DNA from: Symbiodinium microadriaticum
Taxonomy: Eukaryota > Sar > Dinophyceae > Suessiales > Symbiodiniaceae
Assembly (NCBI GenBank): GCA_001939145.1
Contig: LSRX01000428.1
Coordinates: forward strand, 436,522 to 500,521
DNA: 64,000 nt
Direction of reading: 5' to 3'
Of the stretch, positions 50,501-56,789 are shown one piece after another. Position 1 is the stretch's first letter, and each line of letters opens with the position of its first letter. Both the position numbers and the translations under genes were made by a program. The notes below the pieces were generated by a model. The model saw only the letters and a program-made list of their open reading frames with translations. It had not been told where the DNA came from and did no database searches.

Positions 50501-53500
50501 ACCAGCGGGGTCCAAGCGCAAAACATCAGGCCTTCCGAAAATCTGACACCAGCCCTCTCTCAAGTAATCCAAGCAAACAGCGGCGGATGGTTGTTGTTTA
50601 CTTCCCTTGCTCAAGATCTTAGCCGTCCGGTATCTACATCCTTCGTCAATCACGAGCATGAACTGATTGTGCTCACCCGTTCTGGGATGAGTCCAGTGAC
50701 CTATGTCCGCCGAAATCGTGTGCCACCGAGGTGGCAAAATCTCAAGAGAAGCTAAATGCCTGGGAGGTGGCTTCTTACGTTCCTGACAAGCTGAGCACTG
50801 AAATCTCTGAGCAACCTGCATCACCTTGTCAGACACTCCACGACGCTTTAATGCATCCAGCATAGTGGCCACACTCCCGTGCCCCGTTGCGGAATGCAAC
50901 AAGTGAAGCTGTTTCATGATTCTCTCTTCCTCTTTAGCTTCAGGTCCTTTACTCACCGCGTGAGCCTCGTGAACCTCTTTGACATGAGCCCCACATGGAA
51001 CATTTTTCGGCGGAAGGTTAAACCCATGTTGCTTCGCAGTTTGTCTCTCTTGGCTGTTTAACTGATGCACCCCCCTAGAAACAAAACCCGTCACCACAAT
51101 CCTTTCCCCAGTCCACTTCTGAGTTTCATGCCACAACTTGGGAGAAAACCGAACAACCCGACCCTTGATATCATGCACCTGGCCTGTTGCCCACTCGCCA
51201 CTGGGAAGCTGCCGTCGCTGCCCAGTCGCCGTCACCAAGTTGGAAGCTTGAGGTGTTTGGATCCACAAGCCCCCATGTTGAAAGTTGCCAAGGCCTATAC
51301 TATGATTGTCGTAGTTCGGGTCATTGTTCACGTCACGATGCATAGGAAGCAAGTTGTTCAAACTGATCGTGATAGAGGATCTACAGAATGGGCCTCCGGA
51401 CCAATTTTCTAAGAAGGCATTCAAGTAGCGGCACAAGTGAGGGAACTGTCTACCTTTGTGCGTCAAGCCGTAGTGGTTACCATACGCATACACGCCTAAG
51501 GTGACATACACAGTCCTCAGGTCGCCCAGCATACGCCGGTGTCTGTTGATGGGCCGGAGGGGAAGGAGTCTAAGGAGTTCCTCGCATGAACCTGTTTTAA
51601 AATTCTTCGCCTCCAGCAACTCCTTTGCCACAGTTTCCGCTTGAGCCACCTGTTCCGCACTCATATAGGCTTGAAGTTCCTCCACTGAAACCTCGGACTC
51701 ACCTTCAACCTGATTCCCCGCCTCAAGCCTGGAACCCTGCCTGGAACCTGTAGCCTTGGCCACATCAAGCTCCGAAGTTCCTGAAGCCTTGTTGCACAAT
51801 CCACACTTCACACAACTGTCCGAAGTGCAAACCTCCGAACACACGCAGCACATCCCTTCTCCGAAACCTTCACTCAGACTGCTGTGCCCTCGCATCTCAT
51901 CTTGGATTTGTGCACTGTTAAGTTCTTGAACCATCACCTGGGCCACTTTCTTACAGTACTCGGGAGTATGTCGGGGGCCTTTCTGAAGATTAGAACCTTT
52001 GGGGACTCCATGTTTATACTCAGGGGTACATCTACATGGCATCTGCAGGACCTCAGCAAGCCTTGAACACGTGGTGGCTATCTTCCAACCGTTCTTAATC
52101 AAAGCCCCTTCCTCCTGAACTCTGAAATTCACTCTGCAACCCTTGGTCACGGCCACTTTCAACTCACCCTTCTGCAACATCCGTTGGACGACGGGCAACC
52201 GCCACCCGTTGCAGTGTTCTGGCCACTGCCAAGTGCAGTGCACACCTAACTGCCGACACAGATGCAAGACGGCAATTGCCCCTAGGTACACCTTGGTGGC
52301 TTGCTTGCGCTTCTCTCTTAATAACCTTTGTTGTTCGGGGTCCTTCTGGTTCATGCTTTGCAACGGAGAAAACGCATCACTGGGAGGGCAAAGCCAAACA
52401 TGACGGGGTTTTTCGAGCCTGATTAAGTCCATAACCAAAGACAAACCCTCTGAAGTGCCTAGGTTCCCATGCCCTTGCATCGCGCAGTGACTGGCGGCTG
52501 TGGTGCTCCCGGAAGCACTCTGGATTGTGGCAGCCAACAGACTATCTGAAGCTTCAGAAACTTCCAGAAGAATCTTCCTATCCTCAGTAACCAGACCTTC
52601 GAAAATACGAGGAACAATTCCCTGGCTCATCTGCTCAAGCTGCCGCGCCCTGCCTAGACTCAGCTTCCTACTCAGTCTCTCAGAAGCGCTCATATTCCCT
52701 TCCGGGTCCTCATCGTGATCTTCGGTCACACCGAACCCGCCATGGAGAAACTGGTCACACTCTCGACCTCCTCTGCCGTCGCCTTCTTCCTCGGCCGCTC
52801 GCCCTTGAGAGAGGCCACCTCCGCTTTGAGCGTTTCGATGGTCTCCACCATGATCGCCAGCTTCGCGGCCTCCACGGTCACCTTGTCGTTGTCCTCGGAC
52901 TCCATGATCCCGGAGCTGGAGCTCGTCGCTGGTGTCTTCTTCACCGACCTGGGAAGGTTCTCCCGAGGAGTGAGGGGCTCCTTGGGGTATCTGGCTGCAA
53001 TCGTCTTGTCCTTCATCTTGCTCATTGCCATGAACTCCTCCTGGGCACGCTTCACCAAGGTGACGTCGTTGGCCACCCATCCCGCTAGCCGTCTGAGTCG
53101 CGGGTTGCACTGTCCCTCCCGTGCTGTTTGCACAGCCCACTGACAGTATTGATCGTGCTCTGCTTTCACCGTGGCGTAGGTCAACTGGCTGTGGCGTCCA
53201 AACCCCACGAGGTCCGATGGGTCCGGTCTGGCCAGTCCATACACCACCGACAAGGCTTCCTTGTGCAGCTGGGGAATGGTGTAGTTCACATTCACCTCCA
53301 TCTTCAAGACCTCGCTGCAGTACTTCTGGAGATCCGCTTTGCGGCCCGCTGCTTTGTTCAAGGCCGTCACATACTGCTGGTAGTCGGACTTCTCGGCCTT
53401 CTTGGGACGGGTGTAGTCGACTCCCGTCACCTCCTCCACCCGCTGCAACAGCTCGATTCGGGTCCACTGCTTGGGTGCTGTCTCGCCATGCTCTGCTAGG

Positions 53501-53842
53501 ACCTCGCGAAGCTTGGGCACTGTGACACCGGACATGGCTCGGCGCTGGAGTGGATGCTGGCGATGCGTGAGGCTCTCTTGGTCGCGAGAATGGCTGCTGA
53601 CACCCAGGAACATGTCGTTCGCATAGATCTTCTGGTACATCTCTTGTCGTGGCAAGCTGCACAGAGTCTTCAGAAATACAACCACACCCATAATGACTTC
53701 CACTAGGCAACCTAGATTCAGGATCACATCTCTCTAAAGGAACGGCGGGCCCTTTAGAACCCCCTTCCTGAAACCCCGTTCCTGTAACTACAGTGTTGAC
53801 CTCCCCTTTCTTGACAGGACACAAGTCAGGGAGGAGCTGTCC
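47564..53842 (-). CDS. Pol polyprotein: MTase-like, 2OG-Fe(II)-like, integrase, RT, RNase H
   Basis: The frame is open from the codon after the gag TAG (53845-53843) to a TAG at 47566-47564. There is no ATG near its start; the first plausible one is at 52693 (MSASERLSRK). Residue numbers count from 53824. Residues about 415-630: methyltransferase-like region (LLEVSEASDS, WLCPPSDAFSPLQSMNQ). 659-677: cysteine cluster. About 760-925: 2OG-Fe(II) oxygenase-like, with HRD at 829-831, His899 and Arg908. 977-1013: integrase zinc site (H977, H982, C1010, C1013). Catalytic D1040, D1105, E1141 (D35E spacing). Reverse transcriptase about 1530-1740 with HVDD at 1705-1708. RNase H begins about 1790, with D1864. 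It would copy element RNA and integrate the cDNA. The region upstream of residue 370 is low-complexity and overprinted by ORF2. Expression probably needs TAG readthrough, reinitiation or frameshifting. Confidence 0.93.
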   Translation of the reverse strand, partial: GQLLPDLCPVKKGEVNTVVTGTGFQEGGSKGPAVPLERCDPESRLPSGSHYGCGCISEDSVQLATTRDVPEDLCERHVPGCQQPFSRPREPHASPASTPAPSHVRCHSAQASRGPSRAWRDSTQAVDPNRAVAAGGGGDGSRLHPSQEGREVRLPAVCDGLEQSSGPQSGSPEVLQRGLEDGGECELHHSPAAQGSLVGGVWTGQTGPIGPRGVWTPQPVDLRHGESRARSILSVGCANSTGGTVQPATQTASGMGGQRRHLGEACPGGVHGNEQDEGQDDCSQIPQGAPHSSGEPSQVGEEDTSDELQLRDHGVRGQRQGDRGGREAGDHGGDHRNAQSGGGLSQGRAAEEEGDGRGGRECDQFLHGGFGVTEDHDEDPEGNMSASERLSRKLSLGRARQLEQMSQGIVPRIFEGLVTEDRKILLEVSEASDSLLAATIQSASGSTTAASHCAMQGHGNLGTSEGLSLVMDLIRLEKPRHVWLCPPSDAFSPLQSMNQKDPEQQRLLREKRKQATKVYLGAIAVLHLCRQLGVHCTWQWPEHCNGWRLPVVQRMLQKGELKVAVTKGCRVNFRVQEEGALIKNGWKIATTCSRLAEVLQMPCRCTPEYKHGVPKGSNLQKGPRHTPEYCKKVAQVMVQELNSAQIQDEMRGHSSLSEGFGEGMCCVCSEVCTSDSCVKCGLCNKASGTSELDVAKATGSRQGSRLEAGNQVEGESEVSVEELQAYMSAEQVAQAETVAKELLEAKNFKTGSCEELLRLLPLRPINRHRRMLGDLRTVYVTLGVYAYGNHYGLTHKGRQFPHLCRYLNAFLENWSGGPFCRSSITISLNNLLPMHRDVNNDPNYDNHSIGLGNFQHGGLWIQTPQASNLVTATGQRRQLPSGEWATGQVHDIKGRVVRFSPKLWHETQKWTGERIVVTGFVSRGVHQLNSQERQTAKQHGFNLPPKNVPCGAHVKEVHEAHAVSKGPEAKEEERIMKQLHLLHSATGHGSVATMLDALKRRGVSDKVMQVAQRFQCSACQERKKPPPRHLASLEILPPRWHTISADIGHWTHPRTGEHNQFMLVIDEGCRYRTAKILSKGSKQQPSAAVCLDYLREGWCQIFGRPDVLRLDPAGAFRSRQVEDYCDRNSIYLDLIPADAHWQLGVCEQAVKGIKHVLTHVTAVDDRLSSEEALSLAVEVFNSREQIRGFTPIQHAFGRNPDITGRMIARPEQLPDDLVVENATEEFHRVAKARAEAEKSLCDWQAQQRITRALNSRSRPLASYSPGDLVFFWRTQESGQGRRAPSSKHGRFLGPARILATEGRKNPDGTMRAGSAIWLVRGRSLMKCSPEQLRHASAREALLEALASRTPEGGTPWSFQKVAEEIGGNRYEDISGEIPEAQEWTRAQDPEQEVPPQRFVPPRTRVRGKRGSPEDATDMQDESEEEMPSTATSSRGPKSRKGRPPIADGLTAEAWWEQVPEAHFSDHSCFWAEESAAIEVAIDMPESKRGVEAATRDLSGFFVSALKRKAVEVSERRLNEGERQAFKEAKAVEVKNFVASRAFEALPSELRPDREQAMGMRWLLTWKLKEDGSYKAKARAILLGYQDPAYAQRSTTSPVMTRQTRQMLLQLALNHQWSVYKGDVSGAFLQGREYPETLFCIPCDEICHAMGLASGSIVRMRKACYGLVDAPLEWYRTIAEYFESQGLQRLWSDACAWVYRSEGKVKGIISGHVDDFLFSGDESDASWRRIIENIQSRFKWGDWDKDSFVQCGVQVTRKENQFLLSQPNYVEAIPEINVNSRRKKQSKEATTPHEKSQLRGLLGALSWHAQQVAPHVSADVSLMLSEVSQSCVELIDRANRLLQQVKARKSHTMVLHAFPVEEPLGLYAWVDAGNQNRHDGGSTQGILIGLAPTSMMQGALGKVSLMSWHSNKIDRACRSPGASESQAAISGEDLLYFARYEWSEICFGGLDVRDPDSCVRKVPGTLITDSRNVYDKLSTEVLTIKGAERKSNLELLSVKEAQQRTDLQVRWVHSEAQLANSLTKQNGGHELELYYKMGHSWRIVEDPSMRSARKRKAEGHSPLENLTGISNCEHSIESDEMREGLMIQDHNSF
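52726..53535 (-). CDS. ORF2: SAP-like protein overprinted within the pol frame
   Basis: A 269-codon frame from ATG at 53535 to TGA at 52728-52726, shifted relative to gag and pol. Its open frame reaches back to 53727. The N-terminus, VPKLREVLAEHGETAPKQW followed by TRIELLQRVEEV, resembles a SAP motif, a helix-turn-helix-like nucleic-acid-binding fold. It continues as a balanced helical sequence (LDKAAGRK-like, KYCSEVLKMEV, LRRLAGWVAND) and ends with a serine/proline linker and a short predicted coiled coil (AKLAIMVETIETLKAEVASL). The pol frame through the same bases is rich in Gly, Ser, His, Arg and Gln, so this frame looks like the constrained one. ORF2 stops 33 bases before the first pol ATG. 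A nucleocapsid, chaperone or targeting role is inferred only from the SAP-like start. Confidence 0.7.
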   Translation of the reverse strand: MSGVTVPKLREVLAEHGETAPKQWTRIELLQRVEEVTGVDYTRPKKAEKSDYQQYVTALNKAAGRKADLQKYCSEVLKMEVNVNYTIPQLHKEALSVVYGLARPDPSDLVGFGRHSQLTYATVKAEHDQYCQWAVQTAREGQCNPRLRRLAGWVANDVTLVKRAQEEFMAMSKMKDKTIAARYPKEPLTPRENLPRSVKKTPATSSSSGIMESEDNDKVTVEAAKLAIMVETIETLKAEVASLKGERPRKKATAEEVESVTSFSMAGSV

Positions 53843-53845
53843 CTA
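53800..53845 (-). promoter_or_regulatory. Gag-pol junction: in-frame TAG with possible pseudoknot
   Basis: TAG at 53845-53843 separates gag and pol in one frame and is followed by G. On the element strand GGACA (53842-53838) can pair with TGTCC (53821-53817), and CCTCCC in the intervening loop (53834-53829) can pair with GGGAGG (53805-53800), the layout of an H-type pseudoknot. Stop-codon readthrough with a downstream pseudoknot is known from gammaretroviruses; here the stem begins immediately after the stop, unlike their 8-base spacer. No fold was computed. Confidence 0.4.
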
Positions 53846-55807
53846 CACATCGGCAGGTACTGCTAAAAACTCTGGAAGCCCTGGCACTCTCTGTACAGCT
53901 GCTTGGGCCTTCGAAAGTAAGTCCTCGGACAATGGAATGAGGAAATGTCCGGTGGCCGACTGCTCGAGCGGCAAAATCTTCTGATCATCGATGTCGCGAA
54001 GGACCACCATCTTTGCTCTGAAATCCACCAAGGCTCCTAGCATTGCTAAGGCTTCTATGCTCAACAAGATGGGTCCCGTGCCTTTGTCCAGGGCATGAAT
54101 CTGCACTGCGCCAGGCCTTTGTCCTGCTCGGAGGCTCATCTTCACGGTTGCCGAGCACTGGTCCGTTGACGAGTTCCCGAAGCTGAAGGTGGGCCGGTTG
54201 TTTGTGTCCACCGCCACGATGCCTGGATCACCTCGGGCCTTGATGTTCATCTCCATCAGCTTTTCCAAAGCATATACTGACCCGATGCTTCGGGTTGCCC
54301 CACAGTCCATGATTGCTTTGCCCTGAGACACAGCTGCCTGCGTAGAGATCCCTGCCATCAGCGCTGCCTCACCCGTGGATAGGTCACCCTCCGAATAGCC
54401 GATGAAGTCCTGCTGCTCTAAGGTGGTCTCCTGGGCCTCGGTGCGGTCACCCTCCGAATAGCCGATGAAGTCCTGGTGCTCCTTGGCGGTCTCCTCGGCC
54501 ATGGTGTTAGCCTGGTCTTCCGCAAAGCAGATAAACGAGGCGGTCTCCTCCGAGGCGGCATGTGCTGCTGGTGGAGGAAGTGGGCAGTTCGCTGCCCTGT
54601 GTCCCTTCTTCTGGCACCGAAGACACACAATCTGTGAATCATCTCGAACTTTTGGAGTTGTACTGCTGCTGGATGGCCGATTCCCTACTTTGTAGTACTG
54701 TCTGGACATTTTCACTGCATGTTGACGGGCCCGAGCGTCCTTCAAGGTTCTTCGAGCTGCCCCCAAGGCAGCCATAGCCGACTGGATGTCCTCCTGGGCC
54801 TCGCTCCACATCGCGAAGCTCTCTGCGTCCAGGGACTCCTGCGCCTCGGCCTCGTCCATCACCTCGAAGGCGTCATCCTCCGGGTGCTCCTCATCGACTG
54901 CGCCCCAAAAACCGTGCTGTCGTCGACTGTTGTCGCGCTTCTTCATCTCACCGTCCGGGAACAGGCTGCGAAGGGCGTGGCTGATTGCAGCCATGCTGTA
55001 GTCATCTCCAACCGTCGTCATGACCAAACCCTTCTCATTGCTGTCCAAATTGGCGTCTTGTAGAAGAAGCCACCCTTGAATGAAATCCGGCAACAGTTCT
55101 GGCAGCTCGAGAGTGGCGGCAGCTTGGGACCCCCAAGAGCTGGTCCCGTCCCATGCGGACCACTGGCTCCCATAGGAGCTCGACCACTCCCACCATGGCG
55201 AACTATTCCACCACGAGTCCCTGCCCCATGTCCACGTAGTAGTTGTTGGCGTCGTTGTCGAGGTTGTCTCTTGGTTGTCACCATCCTCCTCCGGGGTAGT
55301 CTCCAGTGAGGTCCTCCGACTCCACTGGTCTGGATAGTTCCCCCAGGCACTCGACGTCCGGTGGCTCGTGGTAGCCCCAACCTTGGTTCGCGGCATCAGG
55401 CGGGACATCGCCTGTTGGGCGCGTAGGTAAGTCTCGCTGCGTCGGGCCACATACTCATTCACACTTTCGCCGGCCTTCCGGCGACTGTACTTGAACAGTT
55501 TGTTCAGGTGTTCCGTAACCTCCGAAACCTTGGGTCGCCCCAGTCCTTCTCTCAGCCGATCCAACAATCGTTCCACTCCTCCATGGAACGACAGCCAATC
55601 CGGTGGTTGGCCCGTAATGAATCGTCGTGCTGAGCCAGTCAGCTCCGCAGCTATCCGCGGAGCCACCTGCGCTCGTTTGTGAGGCGCCGTTCCCTGTTCG
55701 TAGAGCCTCGCCGATTCCACGAACTCAGAAAAAGAGGTAGGATCACCGTCCCAGCATGGGACCCCGTCTCTGGTCCGACCAGAGACGGTCGTCACACCAC
55801 TTGTCAT
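53843..55807 (-). CDS. Gag plus aspartic protease polyprotein, 654 aa
   Basis: ATG at 55807, stop TAG at 53845-53843. Residues 1-130 have the Gag-like start of this retroelement group (WDGDPTSFSEFVESARLYEQ) and a helical capsid-like region (VTEHLNKLFKYSRRKAGESV, then NEYVARR). Residues about 190-235 are Trp/Ser/Thr-rich and probably disordered. A CCHC zinc knuckle (CLRCQKKGHRAANC, C-x2-C-x4-H-x4-C) lies at 395-408 and would bind genomic RNA. After it, QDFIGYSEGD occurs twice within about 25 residues, an internal duplication. The retropepsin-like protease follows, with IMDCGATRSIGS at about 499-510: Asp501 is the catalytic candidate and Cys replaces the usual Ser/Thr of D(S/T)G. The protein should form the particle and process the polyprotein. 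Confidence 0.9.
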   Translation of the reverse strand: MTSGVTTVSGRTRDGVPCWDGDPTSFSEFVESARLYEQGTAPHKRAQVAPRIAAELTGSARRFITGQPPDWLSFHGGVERLLDRLREGLGRPKVSEVTEHLNKLFKYSRRKAGESVNEYVARRSETYLRAQQAMSRLMPRTKVGATTSHRTSSAWGNYPDQWSRRTSLETTPEEDGDNQETTSTTTPTTTTWTWGRDSWWNSSPWWEWSSSYGSQWSAWDGTSSWGSQAAATLELPELLPDFIQGWLLLQDANLDSNEKGLVMTTVGDDYSMAAISHALRSLFPDGEMKKRDNSRRQHGFWGAVDEEHPEDDAFEVMDEAEAQESLDAESFAMWSEAQEDIQSAMAALGAARRTLKDARARQHAVKMSRQYYKVGNRPSSSSTTPKVRDDSQIVCLRCQKKGHRAANCPLPPPAAHAASEETASFICFAEDQANTMAEETAKEHQDFIGYSEGDRTEAQETTLEQQDFIGYSEGDLSTGEAALMAGISTQAAVSQGKAIMDCGATRSIGSVYALEKLMEMNIKARGDPGIVAVDTNNRPTFSFGNSSTDQCSATVKMSLRAGQRPGAVQIHALDKGTGPILLSIEALAMLGALVDFRAKMVVLRDIDDQKILPLEQSATGHFLIPLSEDLLSKAQAAVQRVPGLPEFLAVPADV

Positions 55808-55870
55808 CTTCGACCGGCCACGCAGGTCAAAGCTTCCCCTGGATCGTCACCACTCAGAGCCCTGCTCAAA

Positions 55871-55885
55871 GGCTCCGCGCTACCA
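55871..55885 (-). promoter_or_regulatory. tRNA primer-binding site
   Basis: Directly inside the 5' LTR the element strand reads TGGTAGCGCGGAGCC, which is complementary to a tRNA ending in GGCTCCGCGCTACCA. The TGG start (pairing with CCA) and zero spacing from the LTR are diagnostic. The GCGCTACCA ending recalls initiator-methionine tRNAs, the common copia primer, but the host tRNA was not available for comparison. Confidence 0.8.
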
Positions 55886-56074
55886 TGCAAGTGGTAATGC
55901 TCGATGATGCTCAAGTATGTTCCACACGGAAGAGCTGCAGAGAGCGAAGGGATATAAAGCTATGGCAAAGCAACAGCTACGGATTTTCCCCGGGCGCTCC
56001 CCAAAGTGCCTCGATCAGTAGAAACTTCGGAAGACCAGCATGCGTCTGACGAAGCCAAGCCTTTCAAGCTTGCA
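55886..56074 (-). repeat. 5' LTR, 189 bp
   Basis: Same sequence as the 3' LTR in my reading, including the TATA-like element-strand CTTTATATCC at plus 55950-55959. Transcription of the element should start here and run toward lower coordinates. Confidence 0.97.
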
Positions 56075-56079
56075 CCCCC
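56075..56079. repeat. Target-site duplication CCCCC (right copy)
   Basis: Matches 47352-47356 on the other side of the element. Confidence 0.8.
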
Positions 56080-56279
56080 TACAGCTCGCCACGGTCTGTC
56101 TTCTCTGCCCGTTCCGGGATGGCCACGATGTCCTCCGGCTAGCTGTCTTTGGCACATAAAGAATGGCCTAATCCAGCACGCAGGGCTGGGCTTTCTATCG
56201 CCAGGGCTAGGGACAAGGGATTGCTCCCCTTGTCCGCGCACGTCAGCGCCCCCGACCGTTGTGGAGGGACAGGGCTGGG

Positions 56280-56550
56280 CTCTCTCTTTCTTTCAGGGCT
56301 GGACTCTCTCTCTCTCTCTCTTCTCTCCCGGGCATGGGGACGTCTCACCGTCCCCGGGCCTGTTGGCCCACCCGATCATGTTGATCAGGCGAGGGGAGTG
56401 ACGAACGAACATTGAACATCCAAGCGCTAGAGCTAGAGTAAATTGACAATGAGAGTAAGAGGATGTTCGAATGTTCTCACACACACACACACAAGAGTCC
56501 TCTCTCTCTCTCTCTCTCTCTCGCTTCAGTTTCTCTCTCTCACATACCGA
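56280..56550. repeat. Pyrimidine-rich (CT)n tracts
   Basis: CT tracts at about 56298-56324 and 56500-56522, with a short (CA)n at 56478-56492, lie between the retrotransposon and the GTPase gene. No coding seen. Confidence 0.9.
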
Positions 56551-56789
56551 CTCTTCACCTGTCAGTCGCGACGCAGACCGCAGCAGTTTCGCTATGCCAG
56601 TACGAATGCTGGCACACCGACAAATGTCTGTGGAAAGTACAACCAATTACGGCATCTACAACGGCCTCGCTCAATCAGCTGGATTATGACCAAAACTACT
56701 GGATTAGAGTGTACTGATGCGATACAACGGCAGAGGAACATACAAGTCCAGCGCCCATCGAAGTAGCAAAGAAGTGATCTAATGACTTT

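Larger units (their letters stand above)
47357..56074 (-). mobile_element. Full-length Ty1/copia-type LTR retrotransposon, recent insertion
   Basis: An 8718-bp element on the minus strand: 5' LTR (55886-56074), tRNA primer site, gag-protease ORF, overprinted ORF2, pol, short purine-rich tract, 3' LTR (47357-47545). The order protease, integrase, reverse transcriptase, RNase H is that of copia elements. The two 189-bp LTRs show no difference in my base-by-base reading, and a 5-bp CCCCC duplication flanks the element, so it inserted recently. No internal frameshift breaks integrase to RNase H. The only interruption between gag and pol is one in-frame TAG. It sits about 0.7 kb downstream of an AIG1-type GTPase gene in the same orientation. 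Extra domains upstream of integrase set it apart from standard copia elements. Confidence 0.95.

Noticed and set aside
52726..52830. Slippery heptamer for -1 frameshifting from ORF2 into pol
   Set aside because: A -1 shift would join the frames, but I see no X-XXY-YYZ heptamer before the ORF2 stop, so frameshifting is not claimed.
53121..53525. Plus-strand 134-codon frame opposite ORF2
   Set aside because: It is the reverse-complement shadow of the retrotransposon ORFs, with no independent motif or position that suggests expression.
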